Assembly (NCBI GenBank): GCA_030849805.1
Contig: JASANZ010002233.1
Span: forward strand, 1 to 64,000
Origin: Sergeia podlipaevii
Taxonomy: Eukaryota; Euglenozoa; Kinetoplastea; Trypanosomatida; Trypanosomatidae
Length of the DNA: 64,000 nucleotides
Direction of reading: 5' to 3'
Shown: positions 46,831-55,316 of the stretch, in pieces
How positions within the stretch are numbered: the stretch's first letter is position 1
Layout of the letters: each line of letters starts with the position of its first letter
Position numbers and translations under genes: made by a program
The notes under the pieces: generated by a model
The model's input: the letters and a program-made list of their open reading frames with translations, nothing else
Database searches by the model: none
What the model was told of the DNA's origin: nothing

Positions 46831-49800
46831 CTACGTGGTCACCCGTGCGCTGAGACTGACATTGCTATAGATGCGCAGAACATACTTGGATGAGGATGGC
46901 TTAGAGGCACTCACCACCACCAGGTACGACACCTTCGGCTCTAACAGCAACGGTGCAACTGACACCGCACTCGTGGTGTAGGGGCCACTGCTGGCTATCA
47001 GTTCCATCATTGCGTCATCCTTCGCCTTGAACATACTGACATTCACAGAGGCCGCGGCACTCGCTGTGCCACCATCCCCGTCACTCTGATCAAGCATTAA
47101 AAGACGGCACATAAAGGTGCACCTTGATGGTGACACAACGTGGACTTTGGTGTTGCGAAACAACGCATCATTCTTTGATACAAGCAAGGACGACGACTTG
47201 TGAGGTGCACATTCGAAGGGGCCGCCTTCTTTCAGCAGCTGGGCGGATATCCGATTTTCTATCAGACCAGCACCCTCGTCGGGTATGGCTTGCAGCGAGT
47301 GCTGCTCCGTGGTTTCGACGGTGAGGTCAAACACACCTGGGACACCCTTCTTCCACTGCGACGCGACTATAGTGTACTCACCAGCTGGGATGGGAGGCAG
47401 GCACTCGGCTGCTGAGGGGGGCGGGCGAGGGTCGTTCGTAGTTCGATTGAGGAAGTCCGTGACGTACTTGCACATGTCTATCAGGTACTCCTTCTGCACA
47501 GCGTCGAGGGTCTGCGCACGACGGGCTAAGTTGGATAGACGCGGTACGTAACTCATGAGCTGTGAATTGCACTGCACTACATCCTTGCACACCGATTGCA
47601 CATCACGAAATACTTCACCGGCAGACGAGGTTGGTGCAAACTGCAGATCTGCACTCCTACCGAGAAGGATCTGTACATCAGCGGTGCTTCCACTCATGCT
47701 GCCCATCTGAGCCGCCAGCGCCAGTAACTGTCCGAGTTTGCTTGTCATTGGCAGCTGCGTGCCAGCCACGGATATTGTAGAGTGCGCTGGAGAGGCCGTA
47801 TGACCGTTCCCGACTGCGGCGAGCAGCAGCATGCCCAGCTCATCGTACTCATCTACTTCTCGAAAGGTAAATTCCTTGGGTGTGACCGGCCCTCCCACGA
47901 TGGTGACATGTATTTTGGGTCCCTCCTTCACAGCATTGCAAGCGCCAAGAATGTTTGCGGAGTCCCAGCCCAACGTGCGAGGCAGGGCACTATCGAGAAC
48001 GCCACCACCGTAGCCGTACATGTTTGCCATCATACAAAAGTCACACTCTTTGCTGCCGCTACCAACACGTGCTGCAATGGAGACACCTGTCTTGCCATCG
48101 CCAGAGCCGCCCTTCTCTGACTTGCGCTTCAGGAGGTGCACCATGCACGGCTCCTCGCACTCGTCGACGGACAAGCGCACGGAGATGTAGGCGGGCTTGC
48201 TGAGGAGCAGCCGGTACTGGGGGTTGAAGACGAAGGTGTTCATTTCAGACTTGCCACCACACGTCTTGCCCTTCACCCACGCCCCCCTCACACTGTTCGC
48301 GTACTTGAGGCTTGTCTTTGGGATCATATGCATGTAGACACCACTGCGCGGGTTGCCGGCGTCTTGGTTGGCCTCCAGTAGTGTTTTGCTAGACTCTGCC
48401 TGCAGCGAGGGCTGCTGAAGCGCATCAGCAGACTGTCTCTGCAGCTTCATCATCTCCAGCTCAGTATGCAGCGTCACTGTAAAGTTAAACGGCTCGTGCA
48501 CAGTGGACTCTTGACGTACCACGACGACCACAAGATTACTAGTGCCAGCTGGGCAATCAAAGCTAACGGTATGCGCGGCATGATTGCGGTAGGTGACGCT
48601 GTTCATCGGCTGCAAACGCGCCTGCAGGTCGGAGGAGGTGGCCAAGCGGCGGCAGCGGCACATGCCAAACATACAGCGACCCCCTAAGCTCTGCGCAATA
48701 GAGGGGAAGGATGTCACGTCGTACACCTTAACACCAACAAAAGGAATTTTGGGGTTGTCCTTCTCAAATTGCATACCAAACTCAGTCACGTCAGTGATGT
48801 GACGCGAGAAGACAAGATGCATGCGAGTGCGCCTCGGAGCCTGGACGACCCCAATATGCAGCTGCGGCGAAAGCCCCATAGATGTGGTGTACTCATGAGT
48901 GCCGTGACAGGCGATACGCACGGGGCGTCGTGACTGCCCTTCAGGTCCCCTGTACAGCATGTATGGATTCCAGCTCAAAGAGCATCTGTCAAAGTACTTG
49001 AGAACATCTTCCCAGGCAATACAGAATACCCCAAGATCCGCCTGCTCTTTGGTGTACCCGAGTGCTTCATGTACCTTCTTGGCAGTCTCGCTCGTGTCCC
49101 TCAGGGAGTAGGCCCCAGCCCACGTGAAGGTCGACCATGGGTTGCGCACCATGAGCATACGCGTCCCGTCCACCTCACGCACATCAATCACGGCGTAGGC
49201 ATGGCCACCACTCAGCAGCAAAGACTTTTCTACATTTTGCGGCAGCGGTTCGGCCGTGCTGAGGGTGAGCAGGGCAGCACCGATGGTAAACGTATGAACA
49301 ATGCGCCTCCACTGATACTCTGCGTCCATGTCCTCCGCGGTGAAGGAGAAGGAGTCCGGCAGCCAGCCTGAGAGCTTATACAGGTCACTCGAGCTGGAGC
49401 TCCCAGGGAAGTTGTAGCTACCTCCACACATCTTCACAAAGGCCTTCTCCATGAAAGAGACCCACAGCTCAGATGGATCGTTGCTGTACGTACACAGCAG
49501 CTGCTTGGTGCGTGGATTGATAGGAAGTCTATCGTCGATGGTCACGATACGCGTGATGCCATTGATCAACATCTTGACGCAGTACTTGCCTTTTAGATTG
49601 ATGATCGGGTTACCTTCCTTGTCCTGTGGATAGATAACACTGCTGATAATTTTCGCCTTGGGAAATCGCTTTTGGTAGCTGGCGCAGATAATGAGACTGC
49701 ACACTAGCGAGCAGTCACCAACCACAGTCTGCTTAATGTTCAGCGGGTCTGCTGTGCGTATTATTGTGTAATTCTCCAGCTTCGCCTCCATCGCGTCGTT

Positions 49801-50772
49801 AATGCGCATCATGCGCGCGCCAGACTGTACCTGCCGAGAACCGAGTTTGGGTGTGAAGTTGTCCTCCCATACCCCTTCGCATGGCATGAAGACGTTTACA
49901 GCTCCATACCCTTCCTGCACGTCATCCCAGATGGGCAGGAGGAGAGTGTTGGTGATGCCGCTTTTGCGTAGCAGATCCATCTCTTCTGGCAATATCTGAT
50001 TGTCTTGAAGAAAGCGTGGGGGGAACTGCTGATAGTACCTCTTGCGCATCAGCTGCAGCGTTTCCTCAATACTGCTAAAGTTTGACGGGTTGTTGCGCTC
50101 GTGGCTGCCTACCGTATACGCGTGTTGCAGCACATCCACTGCTCGCTTGATCTCGCCTTGCTTGTTGAGTGTGGTCGCCACGTCAATGGCCTTGAGCACC
50201 AGCTCCGACGTACGTGGCGCGAAGAGGTCACGTAGCGTGGGTGGTTGGCGCACAGGCGGGGGAGGTGATGCAGAAGTGGTATTCCCCTTCACCGGTTTCG
50301 TGTCTGCCGCTGTTCCGGCATTCGGCAGCGCCGTATCGGGGACTTTAGCACTTTCCAGATCTGGCAGCGGGACCTTGCTCATCTTGGCATTCCCTCCCAT
50401 TCTTTTTCCATCAAGAGGAGAAGCAGAAGAACGAGGCGACGGAGCCACATGGGCTCCCGGCGCGTGCACAGGTTTGTTGTCCAGTGATGGTATAGAGGTG
50501 CTGCTTCCACTATGAGCTGCTGGAGAAGGTGAGGACACACCGCTGCTAGGTTGACTTCGTATTATTGCGCGAAGCTGCTGAGTGCGACGTGCCATGTCAC
50601 TAATATATAGCATGAGGGACTCGCGCTCCACCTCTGTCGTGTTGCCATCAGTGAGGGTTCCACGTAGGGCGTAGATGGCGCGCGTGTAATAGGCCTCTGC
50701 TTGAACGTAGTCACCTAGGTTGTCAAGGCGAACAGCCTCGTTTACCAAAATGGTGGCCTGTCGGGAGGACAT
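46831..50772 (-). CDS. Calpain-7/PalB-like cysteine peptidase with MIT domain
   Basis: The 1313-residue protein starts with a MIT domain (about 1-72; ATILVNEAVRLDNLGDYVQA, then YYTRAIYALRG), which in CAPN7 and PalB binds ESCRT-III. The papain-like core follows at about 340-600, with all three catalytic residues: C354 in VVGDCSLVCSL, H524 in SGGHAYAVID and N544 in VRNPWSTF. GKYCVKMLINGITRIVTIDD and ELWVSFMEKAFVKMCGG are close to CAPN7. C-terminal beta-sandwich (C2-like/CBSW) domains occupy about 640-860 and beyond; two further repeats include a glycine-rich C-terminal one. Many kinetoplastid calpain-like proteins have lost catalytic residues; this one has not. A role in endosomal/ESCRT-linked processing or pH signalling is inferred from the family. 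Confidence 0.88.
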   Translation of the reverse strand: MSSRQATILVNEAVRLDNLGDYVQAEAYYTRAIYALRGTLTDGNTTEVERESLMLYISDMARRTQQLRAIIRSQPSSGVSSPSPAAHSGSSTSIPSLDNKPVHAPGAHVAPSPRSSASPLDGKRMGGNAKMSKVPLPDLESAKVPDTALPNAGTAADTKPVKGNTTSASPPPPVRQPPTLRDLFAPRTSELVLKAIDVATTLNKQGEIKRAVDVLQHAYTVGSHERNNPSNFSSIEETLQLMRKRYYQQFPPRFLQDNQILPEEMDLLRKSGITNTLLLPIWDDVQEGYGAVNVFMPCEGVWEDNFTPKLGSRQVQSGARMMRINDAMEAKLENYTIIRTADPLNIKQTVVGDCSLVCSLIICASYQKRFPKAKIISSVIYPQDKEGNPIINLKGKYCVKMLINGITRIVTIDDRLPINPRTKQLLCTYSNDPSELWVSFMEKAFVKMCGGSYNFPGSSSSSDLYKLSGWLPDSFSFTAEDMDAEYQWRRIVHTFTIGAALLTLSTAEPLPQNVEKSLLLSGGHAYAVIDVREVDGTRMLMVRNPWSTFTWAGAYSLRDTSETAKKVHEALGYTKEQADLGVFCIAWEDVLKYFDRCSLSWNPYMLYRGPEGQSRRPVRIACHGTHEYTTSMGLSPQLHIGVVQAPRRTRMHLVFSRHITDVTEFGMQFEKDNPKIPFVGVKVYDVTSFPSIAQSLGGRCMFGMCRCRRLATSSDLQARLQPMNSVTYRNHAAHTVSFDCPAGTSNLVVVVVRQESTVHEPFNFTVTLHTELEMMKLQRQSADALQQPSLQAESSKTLLEANQDAGNPRSGVYMHMIPKTSLKYANSVRGAWVKGKTCGGKSEMNTFVFNPQYRLLLSKPAYISVRLSVDECEEPCMVHLLKRKSEKGGSGDGKTGVSIAARVGSGSKECDFCMMANMYGYGGGVLDSALPRTLGWDSANILGACNAVKEGPKIHVTIVGGPVTPKEFTFREVDEYDELGMLLLAAVGNGHTASPAHSTISVAGTQLPMTSKLGQLLALAAQMGSMSGSTADVQILLGRSADLQFAPTSSAGEVFRDVQSVCKDVVQCNSQLMSYVPRLSNLARRAQTLDAVQKEYLIDMCKYVTDFLNRTTNDPRPPPSAAECLPPIPAGEYTIVASQWKKGVPGVFDLTVETTEQHSLQAIPDEGAGLIENRISAQLLKEGGPFECAPHKSSSLLVSKNDALFRNTKVHVVSPSRCTFMCRLLMLDQSDGDGGTASAAASVNVSMFKAKDDAMMELIASSGPYTTSAVSVAPLLLEPKVSYLVVVSASKPSSSKYVLRIYSNVSLSARVTT
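49711..49713 (-). other. Calpain catalytic cysteine codon (C354)
   Basis: TGC in VVGDCSLVCSL, the position of the nucleophile in CAPN7-type calpains. Its partners H524 (codon 49201-49203) and N544 (codon 49141-49143) are also present. Confidence 0.8.
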
Positions 50773-51286
50773 ACGCTCTCAGAGTTAGAAAGAGTGACCC
50801 AGCAACAGATTGGTGAATATTGAGAAAACTTTCTACCCGAAAGCGCTTTTCTTTTTTCTTTTTCCTTTCTGCTTGCATGTGGAAGGCGAAGAGCAGCAAC
50901 AGCAACAGCAGCAGATCATCGCAAAAAAAAAAAAAAGAAGGATCAATATTTCTTTAGCAGTTAAGCAGCAAGCAACACTGTGGGAAAAATATAGTACCGC
51001 CTACTCCCAAAATCCCACCTTCAAAGCAAAAGTAACGCTTTAGATAAAATGACAAGAGCCGCAGTGAGTTAAGGAATATGAGAAAGAGAGAGAGAAGAAA
51101 AATGAAATCAGGACTCCCTCTCGTTCTATATGTAAATTTGTAAAACAAACCCCAAAAACGAAACAAAACACGATAAAGTCACCTTGTTCATTCTCCTTTC
51201 CTCCTTCTTTAATACTAAGAAGAGCGCCTACGCACATAACGAGTCTTTGGCCAGCAACTTCCAGCCTCCTTAACGTCGTTTCATCT
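50773..51286. other. Non-coding spacer
   Basis: Calpain leader and the 3' UTR of the SQR-like gene. A strong U14 tract on the transcript (complement of about 50923-50937) precedes a candidate acceptor; a second short tract and AG lie within 6 nt of the start codon. No gene is seen. Confidence 0.6.
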
Positions 51287-53560
51287 CTATCCTATGATGC
51301 TCGACTTGATAGGTTGCCCTGTATCCGTGGAATACGCAGGCACAGAGAACCACGACGGTGGGTACCACATTCCTCGCGTAAAAAGGAAAAAGTACATCAG
51401 CTCATACAGAGCCATTTGATAAAAAATGGCGTTTAGAAGGCCGCGGATGTCGCGCCAGGCAAGGTTATCCCAAAGATGATTATTTGTGAGTTCCAAAGGT
51501 TCGTCAACGACTGGCGACAGAGAGGGCAGCGCAGCGGCGGGTAACTTTGCACCCCCCACTGTGGCACCTGCGGCAGTACCCTCGCCATGCTGCGCCGTGC
51601 GGCGACTGTAAAGCATCTCTGGCCACATCACACGCCACATCGTCATGACAACAGGAAACGAGGTGTATCCGTTGTAGCGCGCATTCACGTTTCTCGCGAG
51701 TGTGTCGTCCTCGTCTGTGTTCGTACCGTTCTCAAGACGTATGTTGTGAAGAACCTGCTCCACATTATGTGCCACCACAGGAACCTGGGCAAAGGTGGCA
51801 CCGTACCCTTTAACCGTTGGCAGCCCCGCCACATCCCCCAAGGCAAATATATTAGAGTGGCGGCGGTGCTGCAGAGTTTCAGGGTCAACATCCATAAAAC
51901 CAGACTCCACCTCGAAAATGCGCTCCGCCGCGAAGTACTTGGCCAGCTTATCGCGCTTGTCTGGCCACCAACGATGAGGTGTGCTCTTGGTGTTGCCAGA
52001 CAACTGCGCTTCCTCATCACGTCGCTGTTGCTGAAACAGAATGGCCCCGGCAGCCTCCTTGGCATAGTCCTTCCTGTGCAAGCCACTGCGACGGATGAAA
52101 GGCGCTGCTCTCACGGGCAAGTCCAGCAGCAGCATCGCGTACGGTACTCTCACCTCCACATTGTGGACGTGATTGTACAGCGTCGCCACGCATCCCACTG
52201 TGTCCACACCTGTGACATAGCTATTCGTCATAAAATGAAATTTATTGTCATCCCAGTCAGAGCCACGCCACCACTGCGCTTGGCGCTCTCGCCAGAAGTA
52301 CTTGATGATGTTGTTCACTACAGCCGGGGCGGGCCCGATAGGGTCAGCGTCGGCGGTGATGGAGAAGAGACGACAGTAAGCAAGCTTATTAAAGTAAAAG
52401 AGATATCGCCATATCATGTTGGCTGTGGAGACAAAAGTACTGTCGTGCTGCCGCGCCGGGTAGTGCATTTTTCCCTCTAACGCTGCGAAGAGCGGCTTGT
52501 ATTGCAAAGAAGTAGAGCTGTCAGCCACACACTCTCTATCAAGCTGCTCCAGCGTGGACAGCACTTCATCCTGAAACCGCACCTGCTTCTGCTGACCAGT
52601 AGTGTCCAACGTGCCGACGAGGTCCGTGAGATCGAGACGACGAGGTGGCGGCAAAAACGCCCGTTCCTTCTCTGCTAGCGCTATAAATGAGGCCGGTGGT
52701 ACCTTTATATGAAGTACATTTCCTGAGTAAGTGCCCACTAGACTGTCACGCGTCGTGCCGGGGTTGACCGCGACGCGGAAGCAATCTACACTTTTCGCAG
52801 GAATAAACGGCTTGAGGGGCCCCAGGGTGCGCTCAACTCCGCTGGCCACCACCAGCACATCATACGGGAACGCCTCGAGGCCATTCTGCAGCCTGGTGCT
52901 ACTGCTGATGCTGGTGCTGCTCTCACTGGATGGCGTTGGTTGAGATATGCGAAAGGCATCGTCAAATTTCAGCGCTGATGACGTCCACCAGCCAGTGTGA
53001 TTGCTTGCCTCACCGTGATTCTCTTTGGGGCTCTTGACGTTGGCTGCTGTCTCTGTGAGTCTTACTTCCTCTGTGTTGTACGGCTTCACAAGCACCACTT
53101 GTTTCTCTGTGAGTACCTCTGTGACCTCCCCCATAACCAGCTGCGCATCCCGAGTGACATTCCACGTTGCTGGTGAGCGCAGCGGGTCAAAGCTGCCAAC
53201 ACCACTGAGATCGTAGCTGCGGTGCCCCACATGCGCAAGTGGCGTGACGCCTTGATATACCTGTGTCTTTTCCGTCTCAATCACAACTACCTTCAGGCTA
53301 GGATGAGAGTTTGTGAGAGAGGCCGCAAGGGCCGCCCCGCCTGTACCGGCCCCGATGATGACAACACACTGAGATTTACGCGTACGTTGCTGCTCCATCA
53401 CAGCCTCCCTACCACGTGTTTGTGCCTTGCGGAGGGTGAAGATGATGGAGATGCCAAGGGTGAAGATGCCCATCATCAGCGTCATGCGTAGAAACCCCTG
53501 GGACCTTTGCAGCTTGACAACATTCACGCGCTTCTTAACATAAAGTTTGGGGTTGTACAT
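51287..53560 (-). CDS. SQR-like FAD-dependent oxidoreductase, 757 aa
   Basis: Flavoprotein of the pyridine nucleotide-disulfide family, closest in layout to sulfide:quinone oxidoreductase. A membrane segment (about 23-43) precedes the FAD Rossmann motif VVIIGAGTGGAALAASL, with the ribose-binding acid E95. YDVLVVASGVERTLGPL is the second dinucleotide-fold signature. FMDVDPETLQHRRHSNIFAL, then GDVAGLPTVKGYGATFAQVP is the SQR-type FAD loop. RYNGYTSFPVV and a C-terminal amphipathic region (FYQMALYELMYFFLFTRGMW) resemble the SQR membrane-binding end. The cysteines that carry sulfur in SQR appear absent: V577 stands where human SQR has Cys (GDC), and the other site aligns with V/S/T. Substrate is therefore open. 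Human SQR is about 450 aa; inserts lengthen this one. Confidence 0.68.
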   Translation of the reverse strand: MYNPKLYVKKRVNVVKLQRSQGFLRMTLMMGIFTLGISIIFTLRKAQTRGREAVMEQQRTRKSQCVVIIGAGTGGAALAASLTNSHPSLKVVVIETEKTQVYQGVTPLAHVGHRSYDLSGVGSFDPLRSPATWNVTRDAQLVMGEVTEVLTEKQVVLVKPYNTEEVRLTETAANVKSPKENHGEASNHTGWWTSSALKFDDAFRISQPTPSSESSTSISSSTRLQNGLEAFPYDVLVVASGVERTLGPLKPFIPAKSVDCFRVAVNPGTTRDSLVGTYSGNVLHIKVPPASFIALAEKERAFLPPPRRLDLTDLVGTLDTTGQQKQVRFQDEVLSTLEQLDRECVADSSTSLQYKPLFAALEGKMHYPARQHDSTFVSTANMIWRYLFYFNKLAYCRLFSITADADPIGPAPAVVNNIIKYFWRERQAQWWRGSDWDDNKFHFMTNSYVTGVDTVGCVATLYNHVHNVEVRVPYAMLLLDLPVRAAPFIRRSGLHRKDYAKEAAGAILFQQQRRDEEAQLSGNTKSTPHRWWPDKRDKLAKYFAAERIFEVESGFMDVDPETLQHRRHSNIFALGDVAGLPTVKGYGATFAQVPVVAHNVEQVLHNIRLENGTNTDEDDTLARNVNARYNGYTSFPVVMTMWRVMWPEMLYSRRTAQHGEGTAAGATVGGAKLPAAALPSLSPVVDEPLELTNNHLWDNLAWRDIRGLLNAIFYQMALYELMYFFLFTRGMWYPPSWFSVPAYSTDTGQPIKSSIIG
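51830..51832 (-). other. Val codon at the expected SQR redox-Cys site
   Basis: The codon encodes V577 in ALGDVAGLP. Human SQR has GDC-TNLP at this position, so a key cysteine seems to be missing. Confidence 0.55.
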
Positions 53561-54132
53561 TTATTGAATGAGCTTCTTTGAGTAGGTCTATACTATGTAT
53601 GTGAGTGTATGTAATGCTTTATAGCTGCTGTGCAGATAGCTTCTTTCTCTCTCTTTCAGTGTTCCAATATAGTCGTTTTGCGACTCAATCTAAAACCCAT
53701 GAGAGAACCTACTTTTAATTCGCACATACCAATAAATATATATACACAAAAAAGGAGAAACACCAGAAATAGAAATTGATACCGCTTCTTTTTTTTAAAA
53801 AAATATTTTTTTTTTTGTCACAGGTGCGCCGCCAGTACTTGCGTAAACATATATACTGAAAAGATGCAACAGCCTCCCTGGTTCGCACACGTCCACGCAG
53901 ACGGCAATATCGTGTAGATGAAGAAATTGGCTTGTGCTTTTATGCAGTCAACAGCTGCTCTGCCAAGTGCAGCAGTGCTGCCATGTAAGGCTCATAACTA
54001 TACTATTACATGTACATAGTGTGGAAACTACCCAAATACGCACACACACGGAAAGAAAGAAAGAAAGATGCAGTTTCATAGCAAAACAACAAAGAAGGAG
54101 AGGGGAAAAAAAAAGAGAGAAGGCAAGATGTA
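53561..54132. other. Non-coding spacer
   Basis: AT-rich; SQR-like leader and the 3' UTR of the RIIa-type gene, with a CT repeat at about 53645-53656, an A/T block at about 53790-53817 and a GAAA repeat at about 54052-54066. No gene is seen. Confidence 0.65.
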
Positions 54133-54639
54133 CTACTCCAGCTGCTCCTCGTTCTCTTCTTCCGGTTCCTCTTCTCCCTCTCTCAATATATCATCAGCTC
54201 CATCCATTATTTCGGTCCCCATCCTGTGCTGGAGCTCCTGCTCCTCCTCAGCTCTCACCATGGCATCCTCAGTCGCCTGCATATGCTCAACCCTGTGCAG
54301 CACTTGGTAGATGTCGTCGTCTCTGCTTTCGCTTTCCTTACGCTTGCTGTTGCTTCTCCACTGCATTTCCTTAAGCTGCGCGGCCGCCTCACTCTGCAGT
54401 TTCTCTAAATCGTTATCTGCGAAAAACGCAGTTAGAAAGCCAACCGCATCATCAGGCTTTGCCTGGACTAAGGCTGCAATGGCAAGTCGCATGGTGTGCT
54501 CAATCTCGGGGTGAGCACGAAGATACTGAGCCTGCGTGATCTGCTCCCCAATCAGGTTCTCCTTCATCTTTTGCTTCTCTTCTGGGGTAAAGAGGGCATT
54601 GGCTGCCTCGTTCAAAGTGGGATCGACGCCCTTGCTCAT
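54133..54639 (-). CDS. Small RIIa/Dpy-30-like protein, 168 aa
   Basis: A short helical motif at about residues 37-72 (QAQYLRAHPEIEHTMRLAIA, then ALVQAKPDDAVGFLTAFF) fits the RIIa/Dpy-30-like dimerisation-docking signature: Y-L, H-P-E, hydrophobic helix, K-P-x-D, F-x2-x-F-F. Such domains bind amphipathic helices of anchoring proteins and are common in axonemal radial-spoke and calmodulin-associated proteins. The rest is a charged coiled helix and a Glu-rich C-terminal tail. No catalytic domain is present. With IFT81 and coiled-coil neighbours in the same unit a flagellar role is plausible, but trypanosomatid gene order is not reliable evidence. Its start at 54639 (MSKGVDPTLN) is the first Met. 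Confidence 0.68.
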   Translation of the reverse strand: MSKGVDPTLNEAANALFTPEEKQKMKENLIGEQITQAQYLRAHPEIEHTMRLAIAALVQAKPDDAVGFLTAFFADNDLEKLQSEAAAQLKEMQWRSNSKRKESESRDDDIYQVLHRVEHMQATEDAMVRAEEEQELQHRMGTEIMDGADDILREGEEEPEEENEEQLE

Positions 54640-54846
54640 TTCGTATCTATCTAACTAAATATATGGGGTGGAGGAACAACACTGTCAAACGCGTGTGCGG
54701 AGACGCAAAACTAGTTTGGTATACTGCTTCATGACAGAGTGGGTAAAGGGAAGAAAGGGGGAGAGGATGTAAGCAATACAAAGTTAGAGATAAAGTGAAC
54801 GAAAGAAAGAAATAATAATAATAAAAAAACAGAGACTATACAGATC

Positions 54847-54881
<35 letters not shown>

Positions 54882-55316
54882 ACAGAAATAATCATAGCCC
54901 GTTGCTATACATTTTTTTTTCTTAATGATGACGTACAAGAAATAAAGCAAATATGCACACGTACAGAAATATGGTGTTTCAACACACAGATAGCGGGCTT
55001 CTAACGTGTGTGTCTGTGTACAATGGCTTTAACTGAGCGATTGCTTGAAAGAGTAAGCAAGTAATATATAGATGTAGGAGGAAAAAAGGGTGAAATATAT
55101 CTAGAGCACACAAAACAATCTAGTGAAAAAGAAGGGGAAAATATTGCTGCATTGTAACCAACATAAAAGCAGCACGAACGTGCATACGAACACAGTAACG
55201 CCAAGGAAGATTGTACGTAGCGCCTATTCTTCTTTTGACCTCGCATGATCATAGTAATATCTAATCAATTACAAACTGTGGCACTTGGTTCAGTGTTGCT
55301 TCACGCCATCGTAGAT
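54640..55316. other. Non-coding spacer
   Basis: AT-rich spacer between the RIIa-type gene and the 418-residue gene, with the window's longest dinucleotide repeat, a (CA)16 at 54848-54879. Nothing coding is seen. Confidence 0.65.
54848..54879. repeat. (CA)16 microsatellite
   Basis: About sixteen uninterrupted CA units (GT on the transcript). It is likely length-variable between strains. Confidence 0.92.

Noticed and set aside
51587..52480. 297-codon plus-strand open frame opposite the SQR-like gene
   Set aside because: It lies entirely antisense to a gene with clear family motifs, shows no domain itself, and is explained by codon bias of the real gene.
54848..54879. Regular repeat considered as a CRISPR-like array
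   Set aside because: It is a pure dinucleotide repeat without spacers, in a eukaryotic genome.
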